Below are positions 15,213 to 25,000 of a stretch of DNA of 64,000 nt, in pieces. Below the pieces are notes generated by a model. That model saw only the letters and a list, made by a program, of their open reading frames with translations. It was not told where the DNA came from and did not search any database. Origin of the DNA: Rudanella paleaurantiibacter (lineage in GTDB: Bacteria; Bacteroidota; Bacteroidia; Cytophagales; Spirosomataceae). The position numbers and the translations under genes were made by a program. Position 1 is the first letter of the stretch. The number at the start of each line of letters is the position of its first letter. Location of the stretch: positions 1 to 64,000 of the forward strand of contig NZ_WELI01000012.1 of NCBI RefSeq assembly GCF_009184635.1, written 5' to 3'.

Positions 15213-16100
15213 ATGCTCAAATCCATGACTGGCTTCGGCAATGCTACCGTCGAAAGCAATAATCTGACAGTAACCGCCGAAGTAAAAACCCTCAATTCTA
15301 AGTTTCTGGACATATTCTGTCGGTTACCCCGCCAGTTTTCGGACAAAGAAATTGAAATCCGAAACCAGCTGACGCAACAACTGGAACGGGGGAAAGTGGA
15401 GCTGTCGATCAACTACACCCGCACCGGCGAAGTTCGGTCGGGCATGGTAATCAACCGGACGCTGGTAGGGGCGTATGCGCAGGACATTCGGGAAACGGCC
15501 AACAGTATGCTCATGAGCGTACCCGATGCCGATGTACTGAAGCTGGCCCTGTCGCAACCCAATGCCTACACGGCCGAACTGCCCGACCCCGAAGCTGGAG
15601 CCAGCGATTGGCTGCTGGTGCAGCAGGCCATTAGTCAGGCCATCCAGAAGTGCGATGCGTTTCGGCGGCAGGAGGGAGCCTCGCTCGAAGGTAAGTTCAA
15701 CGAATATATCGGGTCTATCACGGCCCGGCTGGCGGAGGTGGAGGAGCAGGATGGTCGCCGAATTCCGGCCGTCCGCGAACGCATGCGGGCCTCGGTGGTT
15801 GAGCTGTTGGGTAATGAAGAGTTCGACCGGAACCGCTTTGAGCAGGAACTGGTCTATTACGTCGAGAAATTCGACATTTCGGAAGAAAAAGTCCGGCTGA
15901 AAAACCACTTGCAGTACTTCATGGAAGTGCTGAACACCGAGGAGGCCAACGGCAAAAAATTAAACTTCATCGCACAGGAAATTGGTCGTGAAATCAACAC
16001 CATTGGCTCTAAAGCCAATGATTCGGCCATTCAGCGGCTGGTCGTTCAGATGAAAGACGAGCTGGAAAAGATCAAAGAACAAACGATGAATATAATTTAG
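15213..16100 (+). CDS. yicC: YicC/YloC-family endoribonuclease
   Basis: 295 residues. It has the diagnostic start MLKSMTGFGNATVE, SLNSKFLD-like VKTLNSKFLDIFCRLP, RGKVELSINY, and the C-terminal DUF1732 segment EKVRLKNHLQYFMEVL...NEANGKKLNFIAQEIGREINTIGSKAND. Family members are metal-dependent endoribonucleases; E. coli YicC works with PNPase on a small RNA. It lies 120 bp after pdxA and 86 bp before thrB in the same direction. Confidence 0.95.
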   Translation: MLKSMTGFGNATVESNNLTVTAEVKTLNSKFLDIFCRLPRQFSDKEIEIRNQLTQQLERGKVELSINYTRTGEVRSGMVINRTLVGAYAQDIRETANSMLMSVPDADVLKLALSQPNAYTAELPDPEAGASDWLLVQQAISQAIQKCDAFRRQEGASLEGKFNEYIGSITARLAEVEEQDGRRIPAVRERMRASVVELLGNEEFDRNRFEQELVYYVEKFDISEEKVRLKNHLQYFMEVLNTEEANGKKLNFIAQEIGREINTIGSKANDSAIQRLVVQMKDELEKIKEQTMNII

Positions 16101-16178
16101 AAGGTAGGAGAGAGGAGTGAGAAACGAGAAGTGTTGAAGCCTTCTCCCTTTCCTGCCTTCTCCCTTTCCTCCTTTTTG
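16101..16178. repeat. Purine/pyrimidine-switch intergenic repeat
   Basis: A purine-rich half (about 16101-16138, words such as GGTAGGA, GAGAGGA, GTGAGAA) is followed by a pyrimidine-rich half (about 16139-16178, words such as CTTCTCC, CTTTCCT) with a roughly 7-bp period. The halves are loosely complementary. It belongs to the same kind of element as those at 15094-15207 and 33757-33840. Confidence 0.5.
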
Positions 16179-16186
16179 CTTACAAC

Positions 16187-17119
16187 GTGGAAAAAATCAG
16201 CGTTTTTGCCCCTGCAACGGTGGCCAATGTGGCCTGTGGTTTCGATATTTTCGGGTTTGCTGTGGACAGCCCCGGCGATGTGGTTGAACTAACCCGGCGC
16301 GATACGCCCGGTGTTCGCATTACCGATATTATTGGCGATGGGGGCCGGCTGCCTCGCGAAGCCGCCCGTAACACAGCCGGTATTTCAATCCAGCGTTTCC
16401 TGCAGCACATCGACCGCACCGACATAGGGGTGGATGTACTACTCACCAAGCAAATGCCGCTGGGGAGTGGGCTGGGCTCCAGCGCGGCCTCGGCCGTGGC
16501 GGGGGTGTTTGCCATCAACGAACTACTGGGCCGGCCGTTGCAGACTATCGAGCTGCTGCCATTTGCCATGGAAGGCGAACGGATTGCCTGCGGGTCGGCT
16601 CATGCCGACAACGTAGGGCCGTCGCTGCTGGGTGGGTTTGTGGTAGTGCGGAGTTATAGCCCGCTGGACGTTATCAAGCTCGATACCCCGGCGGGTATGT
16701 TTGCTACGCTCGTACACCCTGATATTGAGGTCAATACCAAAGACGCCCGGTTTATTCTGAAAAACGAAGTGTCGCTCAAAAACGCGATTACCCAGATGGG
16801 CAACGTAGCTGGGCTGGTGGCCGGTTTGCTCAAACCGGATTATGACCTGATTAGCCGGTCGATGGTCGACGTGATTATTGAGCCCGTACGGTCGATTCTG
16901 ATTCCGCAGTTTGGCGAAGTCAAACAGGCCGCGCTCGACAGCGGTGCGCTGGGGTGCAGCATTTCGGGTTCGGGGCCGTCGATGTTTGCCCTGTGCCGCG
17001 ATTTGGCCACGGCCGAGCGCGTAGGGCAGGCCATGCAGCAGGCGTTTCTGGCGGTAGGCATCACAAGCGAGGCCTACGTATCGGAAATCAACCGGCAGGG
17101 GCCCCGCGTAATTGGGTAG
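16187..17119 (+). CDS. thrB: Homoserine kinase
   Basis: 310 residues from a GTG start (MEKISVFAPATVANVACGFD). GHMP-kinase signatures are clear: the N-terminal substrate motif and the ATP loop PLGSGLGSSAASAVAGVFAINELLG. The HADNVGPSLLGGF stretch and the C-terminal GALGCSISGSGPSMFALC motif 3 follow. It phosphorylates homoserine in threonine biosynthesis in the cytoplasm. thrA and thrC are not adjacent. It follows yicC in the same orientation. Confidence 0.95.
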   Translation: MEKISVFAPATVANVACGFDIFGFAVDSPGDVVELTRRDTPGVRITDIIGDGGRLPREAARNTAGISIQRFLQHIDRTDIGVDVLLTKQMPLGSGLGSSAASAVAGVFAINELLGRPLQTIELLPFAMEGERIACGSAHADNVGPSLLGGFVVVRSYSPLDVIKLDTPAGMFATLVHPDIEVNTKDARFILKNEVSLKNAITQMGNVAGLVAGLLKPDYDLISRSMVDVIIEPVRSILIPQFGEVKQAALDSGALGCSISGSGPSMFALCRDLATAERVGQAMQQAFLAVGITSEAYVSEINRQGPRVIG

Positions 17120-17204
17120 CCCGGTTGCGCAGAGAAACACCCACGCCCACACGATTGCTGCCCGTTTGGGCGTTTGGACACAAACACGGTTTTGTATTTT
17201 ACGT

Positions 17205-17699
17205 ATGATTCGCTTCTCCCGCTTCCTTTGGGTTATTCTCTTGTCAGTTGGTATCGTTGGCCTCGATAGTTGCCAGAAAGCCAAACCTGAACCCGAACTT
17301 ACCTCCGCCACTATTCAGGGAAACTGGAAAATAGCCGGACTAAGTGTGGATCCGGCGTTTCAGGGTGTGACTGACCTGGCGGCTGCGCTGAAGTTTCTGG
17401 GCGAAACCTGTCTGGCCGATATTGTGGTGTCGTTTAAAACCGATGGTACAATCTCGTACGACCGCCCGGCTTCCTGCGCGTCGGCCCCCATCTCGCAGCA
17501 GGTGTTGCAGTTGTTGTTTGCCGGTGCCAAATACACCGAGACCGGTACGACCGTTACCCTGACCGATGCCACTAACACGCAGACAGTGGCTACCAAAACC
17601 ACCCTGGGAGGTTCCATGCAGTTAAGAGCGCAACGTGACATTAATCCGGGTGGGGCCCCCGAAAAAACAACGTACATTATCACGCTTACGCGTCAGTAA
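17205..17699 (+). CDS. Lipocalin-like lipoprotein
   Basis: 164 residues from the ATG at 17205, which gives a proper lipoprotein signal (RFSRFLWVILLSVGIVGLDSC, lipidation Cys near residue 22). The body TIQGNWKIAGLSVDP...TYIITLTRQ has the GxW start and alternating strands of Bacteroidota lipocalin-like domains (DUF4923/lipocalin_4 type). Residues such as SFKTDGTISYD support this. Function unknown. It ends 9 bp from the convergent kinase gene with no visible terminator. Confidence 0.8.
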   Translation: MIRFSRFLWVILLSVGIVGLDSCQKAKPEPELTSATIQGNWKIAGLSVDPAFQGVTDLAAALKFLGETCLADIVVSFKTDGTISYDRPASCASAPISQQVLQLLFAGAKYTETGTTVTLTDATNTQTVATKTTLGGSMQLRAQRDINPGGAPEKTTYIITLTRQ

Positions 17700-17708
17700 T
17701 CCAACCGT

Positions 17709-19316
17709 CTACGTGTGCCGCTCGGCCGACTCAGGCGTGGGCAACAGGCTGAACAGGTGCGCCGGGAAAACGATCTGGAAGGTTGTACCCTGACCTAATT
17801 CGCTTTCTACGGCGATTTGCGCGCCAATTTTTTCTGTGAGAGCTTTGACGATTGACAACCCCAAACCCGACGAGTTTTCGTTGTTGGTGGGCTGCGCCGT
17901 TAGCCGCTGGAATCGTTTAAAGAGCTTGGGGCGGTCTTCGGGCGAAATACCGGGCCCCTGATCCTGAATACTCACAATCAGGCTCTCATGGTGGGCGTAT
18001 GCGTCGACCTGCACCTTTTTGCCAAAGTCTGAAAACTTCAACGCATTGCTGATGAGGTTGTCCAGCACGCGCACCAGCGATTCGGGGTCGGTGCGGAGCA
18101 CTGGCGATGAGGAGGGGGTGTTCAGTGCCAGTTCGATGTTCTTCTGAATAGCCGCCCCCCGGAAACCGTCGACGACAATAGCCAGCAGATCATTCAGCTC
18201 TACCTCCATCAGTTGCACGTCCTCATCGCGGCTGATAAGCCGGTTGTAGTACACAATGCTCTCGATCAGGTTCATGCCCTTCGTAACGGTTTTCTGGCCG
18301 TACTGTACGTTTTCGAGTTGCTGCTCGTTCAGCTCGCCCGACATGGTAATGAAATTGAGCACAAAACTGAGCGTAGCCAGGGGCGATTTCAGGTCGTGCG
18401 CAATTACGCTGATAAGACTTTCGATTTCGCGGTTGGCGGCCTGCAACTGGTCGTTTTTCGACAGAAGTTCGTTTTGCTGGTCGGCTAGTTGGAGGTTCGA
18501 GCGGTATAGTTCCGAAACGTCGTTGAATAGCCAGATACGCCCATTAAAGTAGGGCGAACGAATCGGGCGCGACAACACGCTCAGGGCCCGGTCAGGAAAG
18601 GCCCATAGCCAGTTTGAGATTTCGGCGTTTGGGTTTTGGATCAGCTCACCCGCCCGGCGGTTTACCTCCTGCTGGTTAATGGCTTCACTGCGGAGCCGCA
18701 TCATACCCTGCGAGACTTCGGCAGCCGAGGGGTACAGGTTGTCGGGGTCGAGCTGAAGTAAATCGAGGGCGGCCGGATTTACCCAGCTTGTATTGTCGTT
18801 TTCGTTGATGCGGACAATAGCCTGCGGCACGGTGGCAAACAGAAACCGGTACTGTTGTTCGAGGGCTATTCGCTGCAACGACAGGTAGTTGACCAGTACT
18901 TTGTCCGCAAATAACTGAAGCGAGGCTTCAAGCGGTATGCCATCGAGTGAACGGGTTGTACACCAGCCGATAACAATCCAGCCTTTGAGACTATAATTGT
19001 CGAGCCGGAGGCCCGCAATCTGTCCGAATTTACCCAACAATGGGCGTAACGGCCGCCGGGCCGTGAATTGGCTCTGAAAAAAGAACGGTTTTTCCTGGGT
19101 CAGGCTGCTCAGTTGGTCGGGATCGAACAGAATTGCCCCCGATGCTGTCGGGTATTCCAGTAACGAAGTCGCCATCGACTCGTCGCGTTCCTGAACAATA
19201 CAGCAGCCGTCGGCCTGGAGGTAATCGACAATTACCTCGGCTAATGCTGGTAATAACCGTGGCCCAATCTCGTGGGAGGCTACTTCCTGAAAGCGGTTAA
19301 ACAGGCTCCAATCCAT
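17709..19316 (-). CDS. GAF/PAS sensor histidine kinase paired with an RsbQ-like hydrolase
   Basis: About 535 residues from MDWSLFNRFQEVASHEIGP; the ATG at 19352 is also in frame. A GAF-like region covers 1-160. A PAS domain covers about 165-280 (FLFATVPQAIVRINENDNTSWVNPAALDLLQL). A coiled segment precedes HisKA with the acceptor in VIAHDLKSPLATLSFV and an HATPase with NLISNALKFS, DQGPGI and SGLGLSIVKALTEK boxes. There are no membrane helices, so it is cytoplasmic. Its start overlaps the 3' end of the hydrolase gene, indicating translational coupling. In the B. subtilis RsbQ-RsbP pair the hydrolase signals to a PAS protein, and here the PAS protein is a kinase. Confidence 0.92.
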   Translation of the reverse strand: MDWSLFNRFQEVASHEIGPRLLPALAEVIVDYLQADGCCIVQERDESMATSLLEYPTASGAILFDPDQLSSLTQEKPFFFQSQFTARRPLRPLLGKFGQIAGLRLDNYSLKGWIVIGWCTTRSLDGIPLEASLQLFADKVLVNYLSLQRIALEQQYRFLFATVPQAIVRINENDNTSWVNPAALDLLQLDPDNLYPSAAEVSQGMMRLRSEAINQQEVNRRAGELIQNPNAEISNWLWAFPDRALSVLSRPIRSPYFNGRIWLFNDVSELYRSNLQLADQQNELLSKNDQLQAANREIESLISVIAHDLKSPLATLSFVLNFITMSGELNEQQLENVQYGQKTVTKGMNLIESIVYYNRLISRDEDVQLMEVELNDLLAIVVDGFRGAAIQKNIELALNTPSSSPVLRTDPESLVRVLDNLISNALKFSDFGKKVQVDAYAHHESLIVSIQDQGPGISPEDRPKLFKRFQRLTAQPTNNENSSGLGLSIVKALTEKIGAQIAVESELGQGTTFQIVFPAHLFSLLPTPESAERHT

Positions 19317-20136
19317 CAACAGGAACGTGTTGGAGGAAGGGACGAATAGCATTCACAACCAGCTCGGGATGGCTTAAGTGTGGCAAATGTCCTTCTGTGG
19401 GTAAAACAATAAGCTGTGCGTTGGGCAAGCGTTGAGCAAAGTACTCCCCCACGGGCTTAGGAACGGCAGAGTCGTGCTCAGGCTGAATAACTAGCACCGG
19501 GTGTGGCACATTGGCCAATACGGCCCGATAATCTGACTCGAAAATAGTCCGGGCAATAGAAAGGCCCACATCGGGGCGCATGGCTGCCAGAGTTTGCGCA
19601 AACTGGTCAGCCACGTGGGGGTTATCCGGATTTCGGGCAATAAACGGCGCGAAGCCACTCACCCACCCGTAATAGTTGCCCTTCATCTGGGCAAACAAAG
19701 CATTGAGATCCTGTTCCGTGAACCCACCCGTATAGCCCTCATCGTTGAGGTATCGGGGCGACGACCCCATCAGTACCAGTCGGCTAAACCGTTCGGGTTC
19801 CTGAATGGCGGCCAGCATACCGGTAGTGCCACCTACTGAATGCCCAATCAGATCGACCTGGGTCAGGTTGAGTGCCTCGAGAATATCGAGGAGGTCGTCG
19901 GCAAATGCGTAGAGTGTTTTATAGCGTTCAGGCTTAAACTGAGCTACTGTGGTCTCATTGGCACCTACATAGTCGAACAGAACAATACGATGGGTATCGG
20001 CAAAGGCTGGCCAAACACCGCTCCAGGCAGACTGATCGGTGCCAAAACCATGTGCAAACACCAATGTACGATCAGCCGCTACGTTCCCTTTGATCTGGAC
20101 ATTGTTTCTAACCAGAACGTTGGTATTTAGTGCCAT
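19297..20136 (-). CDS. RsbQ/KAI2-like alpha/beta hydrolase
   Basis: 279 residues with a complete catalytic triad: Ser100 in GHSVGG, Asp222 in EHDSAVP and His250 in EGHLPHLS. The start NNVQIKG...LVFAHGFGTDQSAW and the lid segment (about 125-190) match RsbQ and the plant receptors KAI2/D14. These proteins bind or hydrolyse a small hydrophobic ligand and pass a signal on. It overlaps the PAS kinase gene, which is its likely partner. An AT-rich 197-bp upstream region holds its promoter. Confidence 0.92.
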   Translation of the reverse strand: MALNTNVLVRNNVQIKGNVAADRTLVFAHGFGTDQSAWSGVWPAFADTHRIVLFDYVGANETTVAQFKPERYKTLYAFADDLLDILEALNLTQVDLIGHSVGGTTGMLAAIQEPERFSRLVLMGSSPRYLNDEGYTGGFTEQDLNALFAQMKGNYYGWVSGFAPFIARNPDNPHVADQFAQTLAAMRPDVGLSIARTIFESDYRAVLANVPHPVLVIQPEHDSAVPKPVGEYFAQRLPNAQLIVLPTEGHLPHLSHPELVVNAIRPFLQHVPVDGLEPV

Positions 20137-20301
20137 ATGCCTGTAACTATGAATAAAAGAATATATCAGATAAAGCCTATGGATATAGGACCTAAACAGA
20201 TTTACGTTATAAATGTAATAGAATTAAATTCAGATTAGAAATTCATTTGTGCAAACAAAGGCGTAAAGTGGCAATATTCTCAAAATAATGTCATTTATAG
20301 T

Positions 20302-20309
20302 CAAAAATA
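20302..20309 (-). promoter_or_regulatory. Candidate -7 element upstream of the RsbQ-like gene
   Basis: The minus strand reads TATTTTTG, an exact TAnnTTTG match. It lies in the strikingly AT-rich gap 20137-20333, about 165 bp before the ATG. No clear -33 element was seen, so a regulated or different start is possible. Nothing else was recognised in this gap. Confidence 0.3.
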
Positions 20310-20333
20310 ACTATATTAAATGAGTACTTATAA

Positions 20334-21269
20334 CTAATTATTGTGAATTGTTGAATAGGCTAATCGAGCTATTTGGGCAATAATGGCTTCGCCAGCGGCT
20401 TCGGAGTCTGCCCCCTCGACTAAAACTGATAGCACAAACGGGCGAGGTCCATAAACGATACCCATATCGGCCCTAACGTAGGATAATGTGCCTGTTTTGT
20501 GGGCCACCACTAATGGCCGGCCACCCGGTTGACGAGGCAGCCGACTGGGTATAGTGAGCGTGTCTTCGTTGGCTTTCAGAAAATCGAGCATTTGCTCACA
20601 CAAAGCGGGAGTCGCCACCCGATGCCGGTAAATCTGGATGAGCAGATGGTTCATCTCGCGGGCTGTAACCACATTCTCGCGGCCTTGCCTGGCTGCAAGG
20701 GTATCCATCATGACCCGGTTAAGTCCGGTTTGGGGCAGGCCGAGGGCGCGCATACGAGCGTTGATCGCTTCGGGGCTCAGGTCGCCAATCAGAATATTGG
20801 TGGCGGTATTATCACTGCTGGTAATCATCAGCCGCACCAGGTCGCGGTAGCTGATTCGGCTCCGGTTGGGGTAGTCTTTCAACACGCCCGACCCGCCTAC
20901 TTTTTCCGAATCGAGCAGAATGTGTATCTCGTCGAGATTGATGCGGCCCTCAATTTCGGCTACCATCGCTTCAACCATAATCGGTACTTTGATCAGGCTG
21001 GCTGCGGGCACCCGCTCGTCGGCCCGGTGGTACAGGCGCACGCTGCTATCGGCGAGGGTTTCAAGCGCCACACTCACCCGCACCGAAGCGGGTAGGCTCT
21101 GGATGTATTGGGTGAGCGAATCAGACACGGACGAAGTAGGTAACAAGGGGGCCGCAGACCCGTGGCCGACTGCCACAAGCGGAGTCAGTGCATACAGCAG
21201 ATACCCCGTCCACCGGCTTATTTGCGGCCAAAATCGGCGGGGTTTTCGCCCCAGTACTGCGTTTCCCAT
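20334..21269 (-). CDS. Class A beta-lactamase-fold serine hydrolase
   Basis: 311 residues with a hydrophobic signal segment near 18-40. The active-site SxxK is in PAASLIKVP. SDN lies in ITSSDNTATNIL, and KTG in AHKTGTLSYVRADMG. The region corresponding to the omega loop reads RVMMDTLAARQGRENVVTAREM, without the ExxLN motif that carries the deacylating Glu166. The protein may therefore bind penicillin or act on peptidoglycan rather than confer resistance (inference). Its 5' end overlaps the RNase H gene by 52 bp. A start further in is possible, since only the more internal hydrophobic segment is needed. Confidence 0.88.
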   Translation of the reverse strand: MGNAVLGRKPRRFWPQISRWTGYLLYALTPLVAVGHGSAAPLLPTSSVSDSLTQYIQSLPASVRVSVALETLADSSVRLYHRADERVPAASLIKVPIMVEAMVAEIEGRINLDEIHILLDSEKVGGSGVLKDYPNRSRISYRDLVRLMITSSDNTATNILIGDLSPEAINARMRALGLPQTGLNRVMMDTLAARQGRENVVTAREMNHLLIQIYRHRVATPALCEQMLDFLKANEDTLTIPSRLPRQPGGRPLVVAHKTGTLSYVRADMGIVYGPRPFVLSVLVEGADSEAAGEAIIAQIARLAYSTIHNN

Positions 21270-21850
21270 TTCAGAATCGGATTGGCAAAGACATGTGTTT
21301 TTAACCAGGTTTCGGCCCGGCGGATCAGCTCAAACAGAACGGCATTATGCGGAGTAGGATCGAGCTTGGTATTTGCTTTTTTCTTCTGAACCCAGCTGAT
21401 GGCCGTGCGCGAGTCGGAGTAAACCGGAATGTTGCTGCCTTTCTGATGAAGCAGGGCCAACGCATGCACAATGGCCAGAAACTCACCGATGTTGTTGGTG
21501 CCGTTGGCGTAGGGGCCCATCAGAAACAGCCGTTGGCGGGTGGCCAGGTAAATGCCCTGATATTCCATGTCGCCGGTGGCGGTGTTCCAGGCCGCATCCA
21601 CCACGAGGCTATCGGCGTTGGGCTCGCCCACAAACAGACGGTTCGGGGTCTTTTTGGCCGTACCGGGGCTTGCCCCAATGTGTTCGTGGGGTTTATCGCG
21701 AAAGGCTTTCAGGGCTTCGGCTTTGCTGTCAAACGATTTGTACAGCGCTTTATCGAAGCCGTGGGTTTGCGCCTTACACTCGTCCCACGAATCGAAAACG
21801 CCGGTTTGTCGTCCGCGCCAGACAACATAAAATTTTGGTTTTTTGGCCAT
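21218..21850 (-). CDS. Ribonuclease H with viroplasmin N-terminal domain
   Basis: About 210 residues. Residues 1-55 (KFYVVWRGRQTGVFDSWDEC...GFDKALYKSF) are the caulimovirus-viroplasmin/RNase H1 hybrid-binding domain. The RNase HI fold follows with its acidic residues visible: Asp in LVVDAAWN, Glu in NIGEFLAI, Asp in VYSDSRTA and Asp in NPADFGRK. The enzyme cuts RNA in RNA-DNA hybrids. The ATG at 21850 and one two codons upstream are both plausible. It is followed by, and overlaps, the serine hydrolase gene. Confidence 0.94.
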   Translation of the reverse strand: MAKKPKFYVVWRGRQTGVFDSWDECKAQTHGFDKALYKSFDSKAEALKAFRDKPHEHIGASPGTAKKTPNRLFVGEPNADSLVVDAAWNTATGDMEYQGIYLATRQRLFLMGPYANGTNNIGEFLAIVHALALLHQKGSNIPVYSDSRTAISWVQKKKANTKLDPTPHNAVLFELIRRAETWLKTHVFANPILKWETQYWGENPADFGRK

Positions 21851-21914
21851 TGGCAAATGGTAAGCACCGATCGGTAGTGGTTACTCGTACCCGATTGGGA
21901 GTCGTCTTTCGGGA

Positions 21915-21922
21915 CAAAAGTA
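21915..21922 (-). promoter_or_regulatory. Candidate -7 element of the RNase H gene
   Basis: The minus strand reads TACTTTTG, an exact TAnnTTTG match about 65 bp before the ATG. A possible TTG lies 14 bp further upstream, closer than the usual 19. The 230-bp gap to the divergent kinase gene holds nothing else recognisable. Confidence 0.4.
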
Positions 21923-22080
21923 GTGATTCGGGCGGGCAATCGCACCGGCTGACGGTTGATGCCGCATGATCATCGACGCTGACTAACGCTACCAGAAGTA
22001 ACCTAATACCGGTAGCTTACCGTGTCCTTACCTGTTTTATCGTAATTTAGGGTTCCTTTACCGCCAGTTCTACTCAACCG

Positions 22081-25000
22081 ATGACGCCTAACCTGCCCGC
22101 CCGTTTGCTGCTTACCCAATTTTTTGATGCCATCTCCGACGCTGCCGTGTACCTGGAAGCCGTTCGGGATGGCGGACACCAACTGCTCGATTTTCGGATA
22201 ACGGCGGGTAATGAAAAGGGAGGTAAATTAATCGCAGAAGGCTTGTTTCAGGCCGAATGGGGGTCGCAACTGCTGGGCGACGAGCCGGTGCGGCAGGCTA
22301 CGTTTCAGGCCTTATTTCGACAGCACGCGTCCCTTTTGCAAACGGGTGAGGTAGAAGAGTTCGATTTGCTGCATCCGGGCCTTCATCAGATTGTGCGGGT
22401 TACCCGAAGCCGCCTGGGCGACGGGGTGCTGGTATTGATCAAAGAGGTGGCGCAAACCGGCCCCGGCCAATCGCTCAGCCTCACCGATCTGCTCAGCGGT
22501 ATTCTGGAGGCCTCGCTCAATGGTATAATCACCTACGAGGCCATGACAGATGAACAGGGCACCATCACCGATTTCCGGTTTGTGCGGCTCAACAACGCGG
22601 CCCGGCAGATGCTCAGTTTGTCGGAAAACGTGGTGGGGAAGCCCATGATCGAGCAGATTCCGGGCGTGAAAGAATCGGGACTGTTCGACAAGTTTGTGCG
22701 GGTGGTGGAAACCGGGCAGCCCATTCGGTTCGAGACGCCTTTTCCGGCGGGCGACCGGCTGTTTTGGTACGATATGGTGGTGGTGAAGCTGGGTAACGGC
22801 TTCGTGATTACATTCAACGACATTACGGAGGGTAAAGAAAGCGCCTTGCTCAACGAGCAACAGCGGCTACAGCTCGACAGTATCATGAACGCGTCGCTCA
22901 GTGGGGTGGCTGCGTTCGAGGCTATCCGTGAGGAGGGCGAGATTGTCGATTATACACTCGTGCGCTACAACTCCGAAGCCGCCCGCGTATTCGGCTTTAC
23001 CCACGATATGTGTGGGCAGCGGCTGCTCCCAAACGTACCCGGCCTGGTTGAAGCGGGCCTGTTTGCGGTGTACCGTCGGGTTACCGAAACGGGCGTATCC
23101 GAGCGTTTACAGGTTCAGTTGCCGGTGCAGGGTGGCTGGTTTGATGTGGGGGTGGCTAAATTCGACGATGGGTTTGTCACGACGTTCAACGATATAAGCC
23201 AGATTCAACAGGCCAACACCGAGGTGGCGCGTCAGAAAAGCCTGCTCCAGAGCGTGCTCGATAATTCGCTCAACAACGTGTTTGTGTACGAAGCCATACG
23301 CGACGATGCCGGTGGGATTATCGATCTGCGGCTAAAGATGGCCAACGCGGCCGCTCAGCGCGATGTTCTGAATGCGTACGATACCGACCCGGTTGGTAAA
23401 ACACTACTGGAGTTTTTGCCCACCTCACGAACAACCGGGCAGTTCAATGTGTATGCTCAGGTAATCGAAACAGGGCAACCTGTCCGAACCGAACATTATT
23501 ACCCGGATGTACAAGTCTGGTACGAAACGGCGGTGGCCAAGCTGGACGATGGATGTGTGGTAACCGGCATCAATATCACCCAACGCAAGCAGGCAGCCCT
23601 TGAAAAAGATCGGCAGACTACCCTCCTCGACGGTGTTCTGAACGCATCGCAGGACGCTATTCTGGTATTTGAAGCCATTCGGGAGCCCGATGGCGCCATC
23701 TGTGATCTGCGCTACACCCATGTCAATTCAACCGCGCACGGAATGTTTGGCAGTCCGGCTTATAGCATCAACCAGACTACGTATCTGCAACGGTACCCCA
23801 ATGCCCGCACGAACCTTTTTAGTCAATACTGCCGGGTCATCGAAACCGGTGAGCCTTTCCATCAGGAGGTTCGTCATCAGACCGATCAGGTTGACAGATG
23901 GTTCGATGTTACGGCCGTTAAACTGAGCGATGGGGTAGTGGTATCAGTGCGGGATATCAGCAGCCGTAAACAGGCGGAACTTCGGATTGAAGAAGCCGCA
24001 GCGGAGCTACAAACCGTGATTGATACGTCGCAAACGGGTATTTTCCTGTTTAGCCCCGTGCGCAACGATGCGGATGAGCTGATCGATTTCCGGTTCAGAA
24101 TTGCCAATCGGCGTCTGGCGTCGTACATCGGACAGGAGCCAGACATTCTTATTGGGGGCCTCGGAAGTGAGTGGTTTCCTGGCTACCAGAAAAATGGTTT
24201 GTTTGATGCCTATCAGCGTGTCTACGAAACCGGCCTTCAGGAGCGCTTTGATTTCCACTACGAGACCGATGGTATTGATGCCTGGTTTGACATTATGGCC
24301 ACTAAAGCGGGCGACGATGTGCTCGTAACCTTTGCGGATTACACCCCGCTCAAGCAGTTGCAGCAGCAACTCGAAACTCTGGTGGGCGACTTGCAGCGCT
24401 CAAACCAGAATCTGGAGCAGTTTGCCTATGTGGCCAGTCACGATTTGCAGGAGCCGCTGCGGAAAATTGTTGGTTTCGGTGATATTGTTCAGGCTCAGTA
24501 TGCCGATCAACTGGGCGAAAACGGAGCCGACCTGATTCGGCGGATGCAGTCGGCGGCCGCCCGAATGCAGGTACTTATCAAAGATGTGCTGACCTATTCG
24601 CGGCTGGCTACCAAACGCGAAACCACCGAACCCGTCGACCTGAATCTGCTGGTTGAGGGGGTGTTGGGCGACCTTGAACGAGCACTTGACGAGAAAAAAG
24701 CCACGGTGCACGTCGACCCACTCCCGACTCTTCACGGCGATGCCGCACAGTTGCGGCAGCTTTTCCAGAATCTGATTGCCAACGCGCTCAAATTCACCAA
24801 GGCAAATGGCATGCCGGTGGTGCGGATTACAGCCCATCAGGTGGTCGGGCGCGATACCGACGGTTTGGCCCCTGTAGCCGATGCCAACCGCCTGTATTAC
24901 CTCATTGAGGTAAGCGATAACGGGATTGGTTTCGATACGCAGCACGCCGACCGGATATTTCAGGTATTTCAGCGATTACACAGCCGGTCGAGCTACGAGG

